36,425 nucleotides of DNA from Betaproteobacteria bacterium HGW-Betaproteobacteria-12 (GCA_002842345.1 PHCU01000065.1:1-36425), one strand, 5' to 3'; counted from the first letter of the stretch, positions 28,241 to 36,425 are shown. Translations and numbers: made by a program. The notes: generated by a model from the letters alone, not told the origin.

Positions 28241-28568
28241 GATGGATAGTCCTGGCAAAGGAGCGGTGCACTCGACAGGCGCGCTACCTGGTCATTCGCG
28301 CGTCACCTGGAACGTTCGCTAGGGGGCGGCCGATGCGTTGCGGTTCCGGAGAATCGGACAGGCATTGCCGGACGAAGTTTCCCGGCTGCCGACGGCCAGC
28401 CATGTCGCTGTTGCATTGGCACAACGATTGTAAATTTCGGTAATGCGAATTATTGCTATTTAACTTCTGCCAGATTTACAATTCGCCCCAGCACATTCAT
28501 CAAATAATTGCCCAGCCAGCCAGGTTTCGCACCAAGCCAGCCACGCACAACGAATCAGGGGGTTCATC
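28241..28568. other. Intergenic region, VOC gene to TonB receptor
   Basis: 328 bp with no gene that I can support. The left two thirds are GC-rich without clear signals. The right third is AT-rich and holds the Fur-like site at 28442-28460 and a possible weak promoter (TTGTAA at 28428-28433, TATTGC 17 bases later). AGGGGG precedes the receptor's GTG start. Confidence 0.6.
28442..28460. promoter_or_regulatory. Fur box
   Basis: AATGCGAATTATTGCTATT matches the 19-bp Fur consensus at 13 of its 18 fixed positions. It lies about 110 bases before the first TonB-dependent receptor and overlaps the likely promoter, so iron repression of the whole downstream operon is expected. Confidence 0.7.
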
Positions 28569-30809
28569 GTGGCAGCAGCAGTGGTTCGTCATCCGTCCGG
28601 GGTTCGCCTCGCCGTCATCGCCCTGGCCGTCGCCGGCCTGCCGTTTTCCGGCATCGCCCAGGCCGACGAAGCCGGCAAGGAAAAGACGCTCAAACAGGTC
28701 GTCGTCACTGACCAGCGCGACGCGCAGGTCGAGCGCAAGGAAAGCTACCTGCAGAAGATCGTCATCGGCGAGGAGGAAGTCGAGCGCTTCGGCGACGTCT
28801 CGGTCGGCGACATCCTCAAGCGCCTGACCGGCATTTCCTTCACCGGCCCGGCCGGCGTCACCAAGGACGTGCGCATGCGCGGCCTGGAAAAGGGCTACAC
28901 CCAGTTCATGATCAATGGCGAGCTGGTCAACAGCGCCGCCAAGGACCGTCAATTCCAGGTCGACCGCCTGCCGGCCGACATGATCGAGCGCATCGAGATC
29001 ATCCGCGCGCCGAGCGCCGAGTACGATTCCGGCAACATCGGCGGCCTGATCAACATCGTCTTCAAGAGCAAGGTCGACGAAATCACCCGTACCCGCGTCG
29101 CCCTCGGCAAGAACGGCTCGCTCGACGTCGGCGACGCCATCGTCCAGACCAGCAAGCGCATCGGCGACGTCGATGTCGTGCTCGCCGCCTCGTACACGGT
29201 CGGCGCCGAGGATGTCGACGAGGAGAAGGAAACCCGCAACGCCGTCACCGGCGCCCTGACGGCAACCGAGAAGAAGCCCAAGCCGGCGACCAAGAGCGAA
29301 TTCCTGTTCACTCCGCGCATCACCTGGCATCTCGGCGACGACCGCCTGACCTTCGATCCCTATATCTCCAAGGGCACCGAGGACAAGGAAGAGCACAAGC
29401 TCGGCACCGGCGCCAATGTCGCCATCGTCACCAGCCGCGAAGAAAAGGAGGAGGTCAAGCACGACCAGGTGCTGCGCCTCGGCGGTCGCTACGACGGCAA
29501 CCGCAGCTGGGGTTCCTGGTATGCCAAGGCGGCGGTGCAGGAGACCAAGGCTGACAAGGACATGGTCACCGATGCCTACAAGTACAACGGTGGCGGCAAC
29601 TTCACCAGCGCCGAGCGCAAGCGCGAGCAGGAAGACATCACCGACGTCTATGCCCAGGTCGGCTTCGGCGTCGCCGCGCCGCTCGGCGAACGCCACCTGG
29701 TGCGCGCCGGCGTCGAATACAAGGATGCCGACTTCAAGTCGCGCAAGCCGAAGACCAAGCAGGCGATCAACCAGTTCGGCGTGCCCACCGCGGCGGCCAC
29801 TCCCGATAACGGCCAGCGCGACAGGTTCGACATCGAGGAAGCCAAGACCATCGTCTATCTGCAGGACGAGATCACCCTGGCCAAGCACCACTGGCTGACG
29901 CCGGGCGTCCGCTGGGAGCGCGTCACCCGCGACGCCAGCGGCGCCGACAAGAACGGCGTGCCGTACAGCAGCGACACCCAGGTCAATTCGAGCAATCCGT
30001 CGCTGCATTACCGCTGGGCCATCGACAAGAACCTGAACTTCCGCGCCAGCGTCACGCAGACCGTCAAGCTGCCGAAATTCGACCAGCTGAACCCGACCCT
30101 CGATACCTCGAAGAACGGCCTGACCTCGGCCAATGCCTACACCGGCGGCAATGTCGACCTGAAGCCGGAAGAGGCGCTCGGCTTCGAACTGGGCTTCGAG
30201 AAGGCCTTCGCCGGCAACCGCGGTCTGGTCGGCCTCAACTTCTACGAGCGGCGGATCAAGGATTTCGTCGAGAGCCGCACCAACCTGGAAACCATCAACG
30301 GCGCCGCGCGCTGGGTCAAGCGCCCGTTCAACGTCGGCGAAGCGCACATCTACGGCATGGAACTCGACTGGCGCTTCCCGCTGGTCGAGAAGCGCGGCCA
30401 CGTGCTGAACATCGTCGGCAACCACACCGAGATGCGCGGCACCGTCGACAGCCCGAGCAAGGGCGAGATCGACGTCAAGGAAATGCCGCCGCGCGTCAGC
30501 AACCTCGGCCTCGACTACAAGCACCGCCCGAGCGGCAGCTTCGGTGGCTTCTCGGTCAATTACATCCCCAAGTTCACCACCAAGAGCACCAACGACAACG
30601 ATGAGGATGAAATCAAGACCTGGCTGTCGCGTACCACGCTCGACCTGTACGTCGGCAAGATCTTCAGTCCGCTGGCCGAAGTCCGCCTGATCGGCCGCAA
30701 CCTGTTGTCGGTCAAGAAGGAGGAAACGACGCTGAAGGGCGCCACCTTCGAGCACAAGATCGAGTTCTCCAAGCCGACCATCATGCTGACCTTCGAAAGC
30801 CGGTTCTGA
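28569..30809 (+). CDS. TonB-dependent outer-membrane receptor 1
   Basis: A 746-aa receptor. The signal peptide is about residues 1-32 (ending near AQA). 'KTLKQVVVTDQRD' is the likely TonB-box region. The plug domain, about 60-165, includes 'GDILKRLTGISFTGPAG', 'DVRMRGLEKGYTQFMINGELV', 'MIERIEIIRAPSAEYDSGNIGGLINIVFK'. A 22-strand barrel follows, ending with a C-terminal Phe ('LTFESRF'), the BAM recognition signal. It is probably a ferric-siderophore or heme-like receptor; the ligand cannot be told. The start is GTG 28569 with AGGGGG before; no nearby ATG fits. It is the first gene of a Fur-box operon; the next receptor starts 2 bases after its stop. Confidence 0.92.
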   Translation: MAAAVVRHPSGVRLAVIALAVAGLPFSGIAQADEAGKEKTLKQVVVTDQRDAQVERKESYLQKIVIGEEEVERFGDVSVGDILKRLTGISFTGPAGVTKDVRMRGLEKGYTQFMINGELVNSAAKDRQFQVDRLPADMIERIEIIRAPSAEYDSGNIGGLINIVFKSKVDEITRTRVALGKNGSLDVGDAIVQTSKRIGDVDVVLAASYTVGAEDVDEEKETRNAVTGALTATEKKPKPATKSEFLFTPRITWHLGDDRLTFDPYISKGTEDKEEHKLGTGANVAIVTSREEKEEVKHDQVLRLGGRYDGNRSWGSWYAKAAVQETKADKDMVTDAYKYNGGGNFTSAERKREQEDITDVYAQVGFGVAAPLGERHLVRAGVEYKDADFKSRKPKTKQAINQFGVPTAAATPDNGQRDRFDIEEAKTIVYLQDEITLAKHHWLTPGVRWERVTRDASGADKNGVPYSSDTQVNSSNPSLHYRWAIDKNLNFRASVTQTVKLPKFDQLNPTLDTSKNGLTSANAYTGGNVDLKPEEALGFELGFEKAFAGNRGLVGLNFYERRIKDFVESRTNLETINGAARWVKRPFNVGEAHIYGMELDWRFPLVEKRGHVLNIVGNHTEMRGTVDSPSKGEIDVKEMPPRVSNLGLDYKHRPSGSFGGFSVNYIPKFTTKSTNDNDEDEIKTWLSRTTLDLYVGKIFSPLAEVRLIGRNLLSVKKEETTLKGATFEHKIEFSKPTIMLTFESRF

Positions 30810-30811
30810 GC

Positions 30812-32959
30812 ATGCTCGTCCGTCGCCCGGCGCCGCTCGGCCTGCTGCTGTTCGCCGTCGCCTGCCCGCTCTGTGCCGAGGACACGCTGCTCGCCGAGGT
30901 CAACGTCCGGGCGCCGGCGACGGCCGGCGAAACGCGGCGTAACGCCTCGGCCTCGAAGATTGTCTTCGAGCGCGAGGAACTGGAAAAGCTCGACGCCGCC
31001 AGCATCGGCGACCTGCTGCGCAAGCTGCCCGGCACCGGCGCCATTCCCGATCCGGACAGCCGGCGCGGCCGCGGCAAGGGGCGCGACAAGCACATGCCGC
31101 AGATCCTCGTCGACGGCCAGCCGCTGCCCGGCGGCGACCGTTCGCCGGGCACTGCGCTGCGCCTGCCGGTGGAGCTGATCGAGCGCATCGAGATCATTCG
31201 CAACAGCACCGCCGAATTCAAGGTCGGCGGCCCGGGCGGCGTCATCAACCTGGTGTTGCGCGACGTGCCGCCGCGCTCGGTACGCAGCTTCCGCGCCGGC
31301 GCCGGGGTCCAGGACGGCGAACCGGTCGTCCGCCTGGAAGGGCAGTTCGGCGAGCGCGATGACGACTTCGGCTACCTGTTCAATGGCTCGCTGCAGTCGC
31401 AGCCTCTGGTCGGCGAGCAGGACACCGAGATCCAGCGCTTTGCCGGCGGCGTGCGCAACGAATGGACGACCGAGCGCATCAGCGACCGCGGCCACGACAA
31501 CAACCTGTCGCTGCTGCCGCGCTTCACCTGGAATCTGGGCGACGGCGCGCAATTCACGCTGACGCCCTTCATCAACCTGACCGAGAGTTGGCGCAACACG
31601 CTGGTCGAGCGCAGCACCTACGCCGACCCGGTCAACGGCACCGGCCTCGCTGCCGCCGGTGCCGACCATGAGCGCGAGTCGGGCCGCCGTGGCAGCGGCC
31701 GCCTGACCGGCGAGTGGCGGCAACGTGACCTGGCCGGTAGCGAATGGTCGGCAAGGGCCAGCGTCCAGGGGGAGTTTGAAGAGAAAGACAAGTCGGTCGC
31801 CAGGTTCGCCGCCGCCCGCAGCGACGAGGCAACCCGGCGCCACGAGCGCGAGGCCAGCCTGCAGTTGAAGGGCAAGCAACTGGTCGGCGACGCCCACCTG
31901 CTGACCGGCGCCGTCGAATGGCGCGAGAAGCGCGCCACCGACGAACAGGAAAAGCGCAACAACGGCGTCGTCCAGGCCGCCGGCGCCGGCAGCAGGGCCG
32001 ACATCGCCGACGGCAAGCAGGTCATCTGGCTGCAGGACGAATGGCAGTTGTCCGACAGCCATGTACTGACCCCCGGTTTGCGCTGGGAGCGCCAGCAGAG
32101 CGAAGTCACCGATGGCCTCGGGCTGAGCGTCGGCAGCGACTACCGCGGCCTCGAACCCTCGCTGCACGCACTGTGGCAGGTCACTTCACAGTGGAATCTG
32201 CGCGCCAGCGCGGCCCTCGACGGCAAGCCGCCGGGCGCCAAGGAACTCAGCCCGGTGGTGCGCACCGCCAGCGGCGCCAACACGGCCGCCAATCCGGACA
32301 AGGCCGGCAATCCCAACCTCAAGGTCGAACGCCAGCGCAGCCTGGAAATCGGCACTGAATACTTCTTCGCCGAGCGCGCCGGCAGCCTCGGCTTCTCGCT
32401 GTTCCGCCGGCAGGTGGCCAACCACATCCAGAAGCTGGTGCAGCTCGAAGGCGCCAATTACGTCGAGCGCCCGTACAACGTCGGCGACGCCGTGCTGCGC
32501 GGCGGCCTGGCCGATTTCAAGTGGCGCCTCGATGCCCTCGGCCTGCCCGACCTGACGCTGCGCGGCAACGCGTCCTACACCGAGACAAGTCTCAGCGACC
32601 CGGTGCCCGGCCTCGGCGCCGGCGAAGGCCCGCGCAAGAGCGCCAATCTCGGTTTCGACTACGAACTGCCGGCCTGGCGCCTGAGCTTCGGCGGCAACTA
32701 CAGCTACGTCGGCGCGCTGGAACGCGAAAGCAGCGCCACCGTGCGCCAGAGCCAGGGGGCGCGCCGCCAGCTCGACCTCAACGCGCTGTATCGCCTCGAC
32801 CGCCAGTTCAGCCTGCGCCTGTCGGCCTACAACGTGACCCGCGAGACGCGCAGCGCCGGCCTGCAGGAATTCGATACGAACGGCGAACTAAGCCGTCTTG
32901 AGAGCGACAGCGAACGCGGCCTCGCCAGCCTGTTCCTGGCGCTCGAAGCCAAGTGGTAA
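30812..32959 (+). CDS. TonB-dependent outer-membrane receptor 2
   Basis: A 715-aa receptor with signal peptide 1-22 (ending LCA), plug at about 30-155 ('KIVFEREELEKLDAASIGDLLRKLPGTG', 'IDP'-like Arg/Gly-rich loop 'SRRGRGKGRD', 'LPVELIERIEIIRNSTAEFKVGGPGGVINLVL') and a barrel ending with an aromatic Trp ('FLALEAKW'). Aligned blocks with receptor 1 (plug 'ELIERIEIIR', barrel 'YVERPYNVGDAVLRG' against 'WVKRPFNVGEAHIYG') show the two are diverged tandem paralogues. It starts 2 bases after receptor 1, so it is co-transcribed. The basic plug loop, unlike receptor 1, suggests a different or negatively charged ligand; that is inference. Confidence 0.9.
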   Translation: MLVRRPAPLGLLLFAVACPLCAEDTLLAEVNVRAPATAGETRRNASASKIVFEREELEKLDAASIGDLLRKLPGTGAIPDPDSRRGRGKGRDKHMPQILVDGQPLPGGDRSPGTALRLPVELIERIEIIRNSTAEFKVGGPGGVINLVLRDVPPRSVRSFRAGAGVQDGEPVVRLEGQFGERDDDFGYLFNGSLQSQPLVGEQDTEIQRFAGGVRNEWTTERISDRGHDNNLSLLPRFTWNLGDGAQFTLTPFINLTESWRNTLVERSTYADPVNGTGLAAAGADHERESGRRGSGRLTGEWRQRDLAGSEWSARASVQGEFEEKDKSVARFAAARSDEATRRHEREASLQLKGKQLVGDAHLLTGAVEWREKRATDEQEKRNNGVVQAAGAGSRADIADGKQVIWLQDEWQLSDSHVLTPGLRWERQQSEVTDGLGLSVGSDYRGLEPSLHALWQVTSQWNLRASAALDGKPPGAKELSPVVRTASGANTAANPDKAGNPNLKVERQRSLEIGTEYFFAERAGSLGFSLFRRQVANHIQKLVQLEGANYVERPYNVGDAVLRGGLADFKWRLDALGLPDLTLRGNASYTETSLSDPVPGLGAGEGPRKSANLGFDYELPAWRLSFGGNYSYVGALERESSATVRQSQGARRQLDLNALYRLDRQFSLRLSAYNVTRETRSAGLQEFDTNGELSRLESDSERGLASLFLALEAKW

Positions 32960-32981
32960 CCCCGACCGAAAGGAAACGTCC

Positions 32982-33716
32982 ATGAAACTCAACTTCAAGG
33001 CCCGCAGCTGGCACACCTGGGGCAGCCTGATCCTGGCGCTGCCGATCCTGATCGTTGGCGCTTCCGCTATCTTCATCGCGCACAAGAAGGCGCTCGGTAC
33101 CGACGAGGTCACGGTCAACGCCAAGTGGTTGCCCGGCTACCAGACGCAGGCCTACCAGGCGGCTCAGCTGGAACCACGGGCGACGCTGACGACGGCCGCC
33201 GGCACCACCTGGGTCGGCACCCAGCAAGGCCTGTTCCGCCTCGACGGCGAGCGCCTGGTCGAGGAAACGGCCCTGGCCGGCACGCCGGTGCGGGCCATCG
33301 CCGAAGCCCCGTTCGGCCGCGTCCTCGCCGCCAAGAGCGGCATCTGGCTGGAGCAGGACGGCCAGTGGCAGCGGACGCTGAAGGGCGACGCCTGGAACGC
33401 CTTCGCCCGCGCCGACGGCAGCGTCGTCGTGGCGATCAAGGACAAGGGTCTGGTGAGCAGCGCCGACGGCAAGAAATGGGCACAGGACCCGGCGCTGACC
33501 GCCGCCCTGGCCGCCAGCGCGACGCAACTGCCGGACAAGCCGCTGACCCTGGGCAAGCTGATCATGGACCTGCACACCGGCCAGGCCTTTTTCGGCAAGG
33601 ACGGCGAATGGATCTGGATCGACCTGGTCGGCCTGGCCATGTGCCTGCTGGCGCTGACCGGCGTCTACATGTGGTGGCGCGCCGAGAAGCGCAAGGCCGC
33701 GCTGGCGGCGGGCTGA
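32982..33716 (+). CDS. PepSY-type membrane protein with propeller-like periplasmic region
   Basis: A 244-aa inner-membrane protein with two membrane helices: about 14-34 and 208-228. The ends match the PepSY-TM pattern: 'ARSWHTWGSLILALPILIVGASAIFIAHKK' at the start, and 'LIMDLHTGQAFFGKDGEWIWIDLVGLAMCLLALTGVYMWWR' at the end, where His may take part in heme or metal binding. The periplasmic part holds repeated 'TWVGTQQGLFRLDG', 'RVLAAKSGIWLEQDGQW', 'VVVAIKDKGLVSSADGKKW' units like beta-propeller blades. PepSY-TM proteins near TonB receptors are linked to ferric-siderophore reduction. The ATG at 32982 has AAAGGAAA upstream; 22 bases after receptor 2, 3 bases before the reductase. Confidence 0.85.
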   Translation: MKLNFKARSWHTWGSLILALPILIVGASAIFIAHKKALGTDEVTVNAKWLPGYQTQAYQAAQLEPRATLTTAAGTTWVGTQQGLFRLDGERLVEETALAGTPVRAIAEAPFGRVLAAKSGIWLEQDGQWQRTLKGDAWNAFARADGSVVVAIKDKGLVSSADGKKWAQDPALTAALAASATQLPDKPLTLGKLIMDLHTGQAFFGKDGEWIWIDLVGLAMCLLALTGVYMWWRAEKRKAALAAG

Positions 33717-33719
33717 AGC

Positions 33720-34817
33720 ATGGCCCTGCTGCTGTCAGCTCTCAGCTTGGTCGGCCTGGCCTTCATCGCCTGGCTGACCGTCGACGGCCTGCTGGCCATC
33801 GCCCGTCGTCGTCGCGCCGAACAGTCCCGGCGCCCGCGCCGCCTGCGCGTCGCGGCGCGCAGCGAAGTCGCCGGCGAACTGCTCTGCCTGCAACTGGTCG
33901 CCGCCGACGGCAAGCCGCTGCCCGCCTTCGCCGCCGGCCAGCACCTGCTGCTCGGCGCCCCGGCTGGCCGCAATGGCAGCACCATCCGCCGCGCCTATTC
34001 GCTGGCCGCCTGGAACCCGGCGCCGAGTGCCTATGCGCTGGGCATCAAGCGCGAGGCGCAGGGGGCGATGACGCAATGGCTGTGGCAGCACCTGCAGCCG
34101 GGCACGGAAATCGAGGCCTCGCCGCCGCAGGGCAATTTCGTGCTCGATAGCGCGCCGGAACCGCTGGTGCTGATCGGCGGCGGCATCGGCATCACGCCGA
34201 TGCGCGCCATGCTGCACGCGGCGCTGGCCGCCGGCCGGCCGGTGACGCTGTTCCAGCTGGCACGCGACCAGGCCAGCCTGCTCTACGGCGAGGAATTCGC
34301 CATGCTCGCCACCCGCCATTCGCAGTTCACCTACTGGCCGCAGCTGTCGCGCCCGGCCGACGACTGGAGCGGCGCCCGCGGCCGCATCGACGCAGCGCAG
34401 ATCATCGACGTGCTGGGCGGCAGCGCCGGCCGCTTCTACCTGTGCGCCGGCAATGCGGTGATGGACGCACTGCAGGCCGGGCTGGTCGGGCAGGGCGTCG
34501 ACGCCGCCGCCATCCACCGCGAAGCCTTCGGCGCCGCTGGTGGCGCAGGGCTTAGCGGCCTGCGCCTGGCGGTCGAGCAGGGCGGCCGGGAGCAGGTCTT
34601 CGCCACCGCCGGCGAACCGACCTTGCTCGCCGCGCTGGAAGCCAATGCCGTCGCGCTGCCGTCCGAATGCCGGGCTGGCAGCTGCGGCCAGTGCGCCGTG
34701 CGTCTGGCCGAAGGCGAGGTGGACTGGCTGGTCCAGCCGGAACACCCGGTCGGCGATGGCGAAATCCTGCCCTGCGTGTGTACCGCCCGCAGCAATCTGC
34801 GCCTGGCGGTGGCCTGA
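33720..34817 (+). CDS. Membrane-anchored FAD/NAD(P)H oxidoreductase with C-terminal 2Fe-2S ferredoxin domain
   Basis: A 365-aa protein. An N-terminal membrane helix (1-27) is followed by a basic stretch. The FAD-binding barrel has 'RRAYSLAAWNP' (R-x-Y-S-L) and 'GAMTQWLWQHLQPG'; the NAD(P)H-binding domain has 'LVLIGGGIGITPMRAML'. The plant-type [2Fe-2S] domain has Cys317, Cys322, Cys325 (C-X4-C-X2-C) and Cys352 or Cys354. This arrangement matches phthalate-dioxygenase-reductase/HCR-like proteins. In this operon the likely role is to pass NAD(P)H electrons to the PepSY membrane protein for reduction of ferric siderophore or heme iron; inferred from context. Starts 3 bases after the PepSY stop. 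Last gene of the operon. Confidence 0.9.
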   Translation: MALLLSALSLVGLAFIAWLTVDGLLAIARRRRAEQSRRPRRLRVAARSEVAGELLCLQLVAADGKPLPAFAAGQHLLLGAPAGRNGSTIRRAYSLAAWNPAPSAYALGIKREAQGAMTQWLWQHLQPGTEIEASPPQGNFVLDSAPEPLVLIGGGIGITPMRAMLHAALAAGRPVTLFQLARDQASLLYGEEFAMLATRHSQFTYWPQLSRPADDWSGARGRIDAAQIIDVLGGSAGRFYLCAGNAVMDALQAGLVGQGVDAAAIHREAFGAAGGAGLSGLRLAVEQGGREQVFATAGEPTLLAALEANAVALPSECRAGSCGQCAVRLAEGEVDWLVQPEHPVGDGEILPCVCTARSNLRLAVA

Positions 34818-34890
34818 GCCGGCCCTGCTGACCGCTCGCCGACTCGATTTGAACCGTACCAGCCGGCCCGGATCGGCTATTTGATCGTGG

Positions 34891-34896
34891 CATAAT
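34891..34896 (+). promoter_or_regulatory. Candidate -10 box for the NERD-helicase gene
   Basis: CATAAT 36 bases before the GTG start, in a 114-bp gap that is AT-rich just before the gene (another CATAAT at 34912-34917). No -35 hexamer stands out. Confidence 0.3.
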
Positions 34897-34931
34897 CCCC
34901 CAATCAATAATCATAATCAGGGGAGAGGGCC

Positions 34932-36425
34932 GTGGCTGCGCTCATTCCAGCGATTGGCACCTGCCTTTCGCGCATGACCGGCGGCGAGAAACGTTTCGCC
35001 CAACGCCTCGAAAGTAAATTGGAAGCCGACTGGCTGTGCTGGTACGACGTGCCGCTCGGCCCGCGCAACGTGCATCCCGACTTCGTCGTCTTCAACCCGC
35101 GCCGTGGCCTGCTGGTGCTGGAGGTCAAGGATTGGCGCCTCGATACCATCCAGGAGATCGACCGGCAGAGCGCCACGCTACTGACCAACACTGGCCTCAA
35201 GCGGCAAGTCAGCCCGCTCGAACAGGCCCGGCAATACGCCCACGAAGTCGTCGACCTGCTCAAGCGCGATGCGCAATTGACCATCAACAGCGGCCGCCAG
35301 CAGGGCACGCTGCTGTTTCCCTGGGGCTACGGCATCGTCCTCGCCAACATCACGCGCAAGCAATTCGACGGCACCAATCTCGGCGAAGTGCTGGAGCCGC
35401 ATCGCGTCATCTGCCAGGACGAGATGACCGACAGCGTCGATGCCGAAGCCTTCCAGGAACGCCTGTGGGGCATGCTGCCCTTCGCTCGCAGCGTGCCGCT
35501 GGCGCTGCCGCAGATCGACCGCATCCGCTGGCACCTGTTTCCGGAAATCCGCATCGCCGCGCCGGGGCAGGGCGGGCTGTTCGCCGAGCAGGAGCCGGAA
35601 ATCCCCGACATCGTCCGCGTCATGGATCTGCAGCAGGAACAACTGGCGCGCAGCCTCGGCGAAGGCCACCGGGTCATCCACGGCGTCGCCGGCAGCGGCA
35701 AGACGCTGATCCTCGGTTACCGCGCCGAACACCTGGCCCAGGTCTGCGTCCGGCCCATCCTCGTGCTCTGCTACAACCAGACGCTGGCCAAGCGCCTGGC
35801 GCGCAGCATGGCCGCCCGCGGGCTGGCCGAGAAGGTGGTGGTGATGACCTTCCACCAATGGTGCCGCGCCCAGCTGCTCGCCTACGACATCGGCCTGCCG
35901 GCCGGCAACGAGGACAAGAACGCCTTCTTCGCCGAGATGGTCGAGCGCATCATCCGCGCCGTCGACGCCAACCTGATCCCGCCCGGCCAGTACGACGCCG
36001 TGCTGATCGACGAAGGCCACGACTTCCAGCCGGCATGGCTCAAGCTGGTCGCCCAGATGGTCAATCCGAGCACCAATTCGCTGCTGGTCCTCTACGACGA
36101 CGCGCAATCCATCTACAGCCAGGGCCGGCACAGCAAATTCAGCTTCAAGAGCCTCGGCATCCAGGCCCAGGGCCGCACCACCATCCTCAAGATCAACTAC
36201 CGCAACACCCAGGAAGTGCTCGAACTGGCCAGTGGCATCGCCAGCGAGCTGCTCAAGCCCAGCGCCTCCGACGAAGACGGCGTGCCGCTCATCGCCCCGA
36301 TCAGCGCCGGCCGCCACGGCCCCAAACCGCTGCTGATCAAGCTGCCGAGCATCCAGGACGAAGCCGACTACATCGCCCAACACCTCAAGGAAGCCCACAA
36401 GACCGGCACCCCGTGGAGCGACATG
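34932..36425 (+). CDS. NERD nuclease-domain / UvrD-like superfamily 1 helicase (partial)
   Basis: The frame is open from GTG 34932 to the window end, 498 codons, without stop. The N-terminal NERD (nuclease-related) domain covers about residues 18-140 and has the restriction-endonuclease-like residues Asp50, Glu64 and Lys66 in 'HPDFVVFNPRRGLLVLEVKDW'. A P-loop helicase core follows: Walker A 'GVAGSGKT' at 251-258, 'LCYNQTLAKRL', 'VMTFHQWCRAQL', Walker B 'VLIDEGHDFQPAW' (Asp360/Glu361), 'LYDDAQSIY' and 'INYRNTQEVLELA', typical of UvrD/Rep motifs. The C-terminal part lies outside. GGGGAGAGGG precedes the GTG. NERD-helicases act in DNA processing and some in phage defence (Nhi of staphylococci); the role here is open. 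Confidence 0.88.
   Translation, partial: MAALIPAIGTCLSRMTGGEKRFAQRLESKLEADWLCWYDVPLGPRNVHPDFVVFNPRRGLLVLEVKDWRLDTIQEIDRQSATLLTNTGLKRQVSPLEQARQYAHEVVDLLKRDAQLTINSGRQQGTLLFPWGYGIVLANITRKQFDGTNLGEVLEPHRVICQDEMTDSVDAEAFQERLWGMLPFARSVPLALPQIDRIRWHLFPEIRIAAPGQGGLFAEQEPEIPDIVRVMDLQQEQLARSLGEGHRVIHGVAGSGKTLILGYRAEHLAQVCVRPILVLCYNQTLAKRLARSMAARGLAEKVVVMTFHQWCRAQLLAYDIGLPAGNEDKNAFFAEMVERIIRAVDANLIPPGQYDAVLIDEGHDFQPAWLKLVAQMVNPSTNSLLVLYDDAQSIYSQGRHSKFSFKSLGIQAQGRTTILKINYRNTQEVLELASGIASELLKPSASDEDGVPLIAPISAGRHGPKPLLIKLPSIQDEADYIAQHLKEAHKTGTPWSDM

Noticed and set aside
28500-30755. 751-codon open frame antisense to TonB receptor 1
   Set aside because: Composition is low-complexity Ala/Asp/Val/Gly without a start region or motif; the plus-strand receptor is clear. 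The same holds for the antisense frames at 303-2135 and 30560-32167.
35178-36398. 406-codon minus-strand frame near the window end
   Set aside because: Antisense to the NERD-helicase gene, whose motifs (GVAGSGKT, DEGH) are on the plus strand in an uninterrupted frame.

Overview
The window is about 36.4 kb of GC-rich bacterial chromosome. It carries 42 protein-coding genes, one of them broken and two cut by the window edges. I see no rRNA, tRNA, CRISPR array, transposase or integrase. Gene content and order (ugd-hldA-hldD-cysM; trxB / ftsK-lolA; a DODA-cytochrome b561-YceI cluster; ModE-regulated molybdate uptake next to nif accessory genes under NifA/sigma-54-type promoters) suggest a nitrogen-fixing betaproteobacterium, most likely Rhodocyclales (Dechloromonas/Azonexus/Azospira-like). 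This placement is inference from neighbourhoods; there is no marker RNA gene here.

Region 1 (1-4.6 kb, plus strand): the end of UDP-glucose dehydrogenase, then heptose kinase, heptose epimerase, cysteine synthase B and a PolB-type 3'-5' exonuclease in overlapping order, then inorganic pyrophosphatase. Region 2 (4.6-7.0 kb): NAD+ synthetase, the PII protein GlnB and an unrecognised 118-aa protein. A terminator closes it, and its hairpin overlaps the 3' end of the convergent Smr gene. Region 3 (7.0-12.2 kb): smr and trxB on the minus strand, divergent from a Crp/Fnr-ftsK-lolA operon whose genes overlap by 4 bp. Region 4 (12.2-16.4 kb): a minus-strand menE-menF pair in which menE has lost about 50 codons and its frame, an ankyrin-repeat gene and an unrecognised 321-aa gene.

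Region 5 (16.6-20.1 kb): a LysR regulator divergent from a four-gene operon (DODA/LigB dioxygenase, cytochrome b561, two YceI proteins). Region 6 (20.2-21.2 kb): a small unknown gene and a protein made only of two receiver domains. Region 7 (21.2-27.8 kb) is the molybdenum and nitrogen-fixation block: modE-modA-modB-modC, a NifX-family gene with a near-consensus sigma-54 promoter, a divergent di-Mop molybdate-binding protein, and a ferredoxin-NifZ-NifF-unknown-DUF2478 operon with a NifA-type upstream site and a sigma-54 promoter. The modE/mop intergenic region holds two 24-bp ModE-type operators flanking a perfect palindrome that also fits the NifA site pattern, which suggests Mo supply and nitrogen fixation are co-regulated.

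Region 8 (27.9-34.8 kb): a small VOC protein, then a Fur-box-preceded operon of two diverged tandem TonB-dependent receptors, a PepSY-type membrane protein with a propeller-like periplasmic part and a membrane-anchored FAD/2Fe-2S reductase. It looks like a complete reductive iron (siderophore or heme) acquisition module. Region 9 (34.9 kb to the end): a NERD nuclease-domain/UvrD-like helicase gene cut by the window edge.
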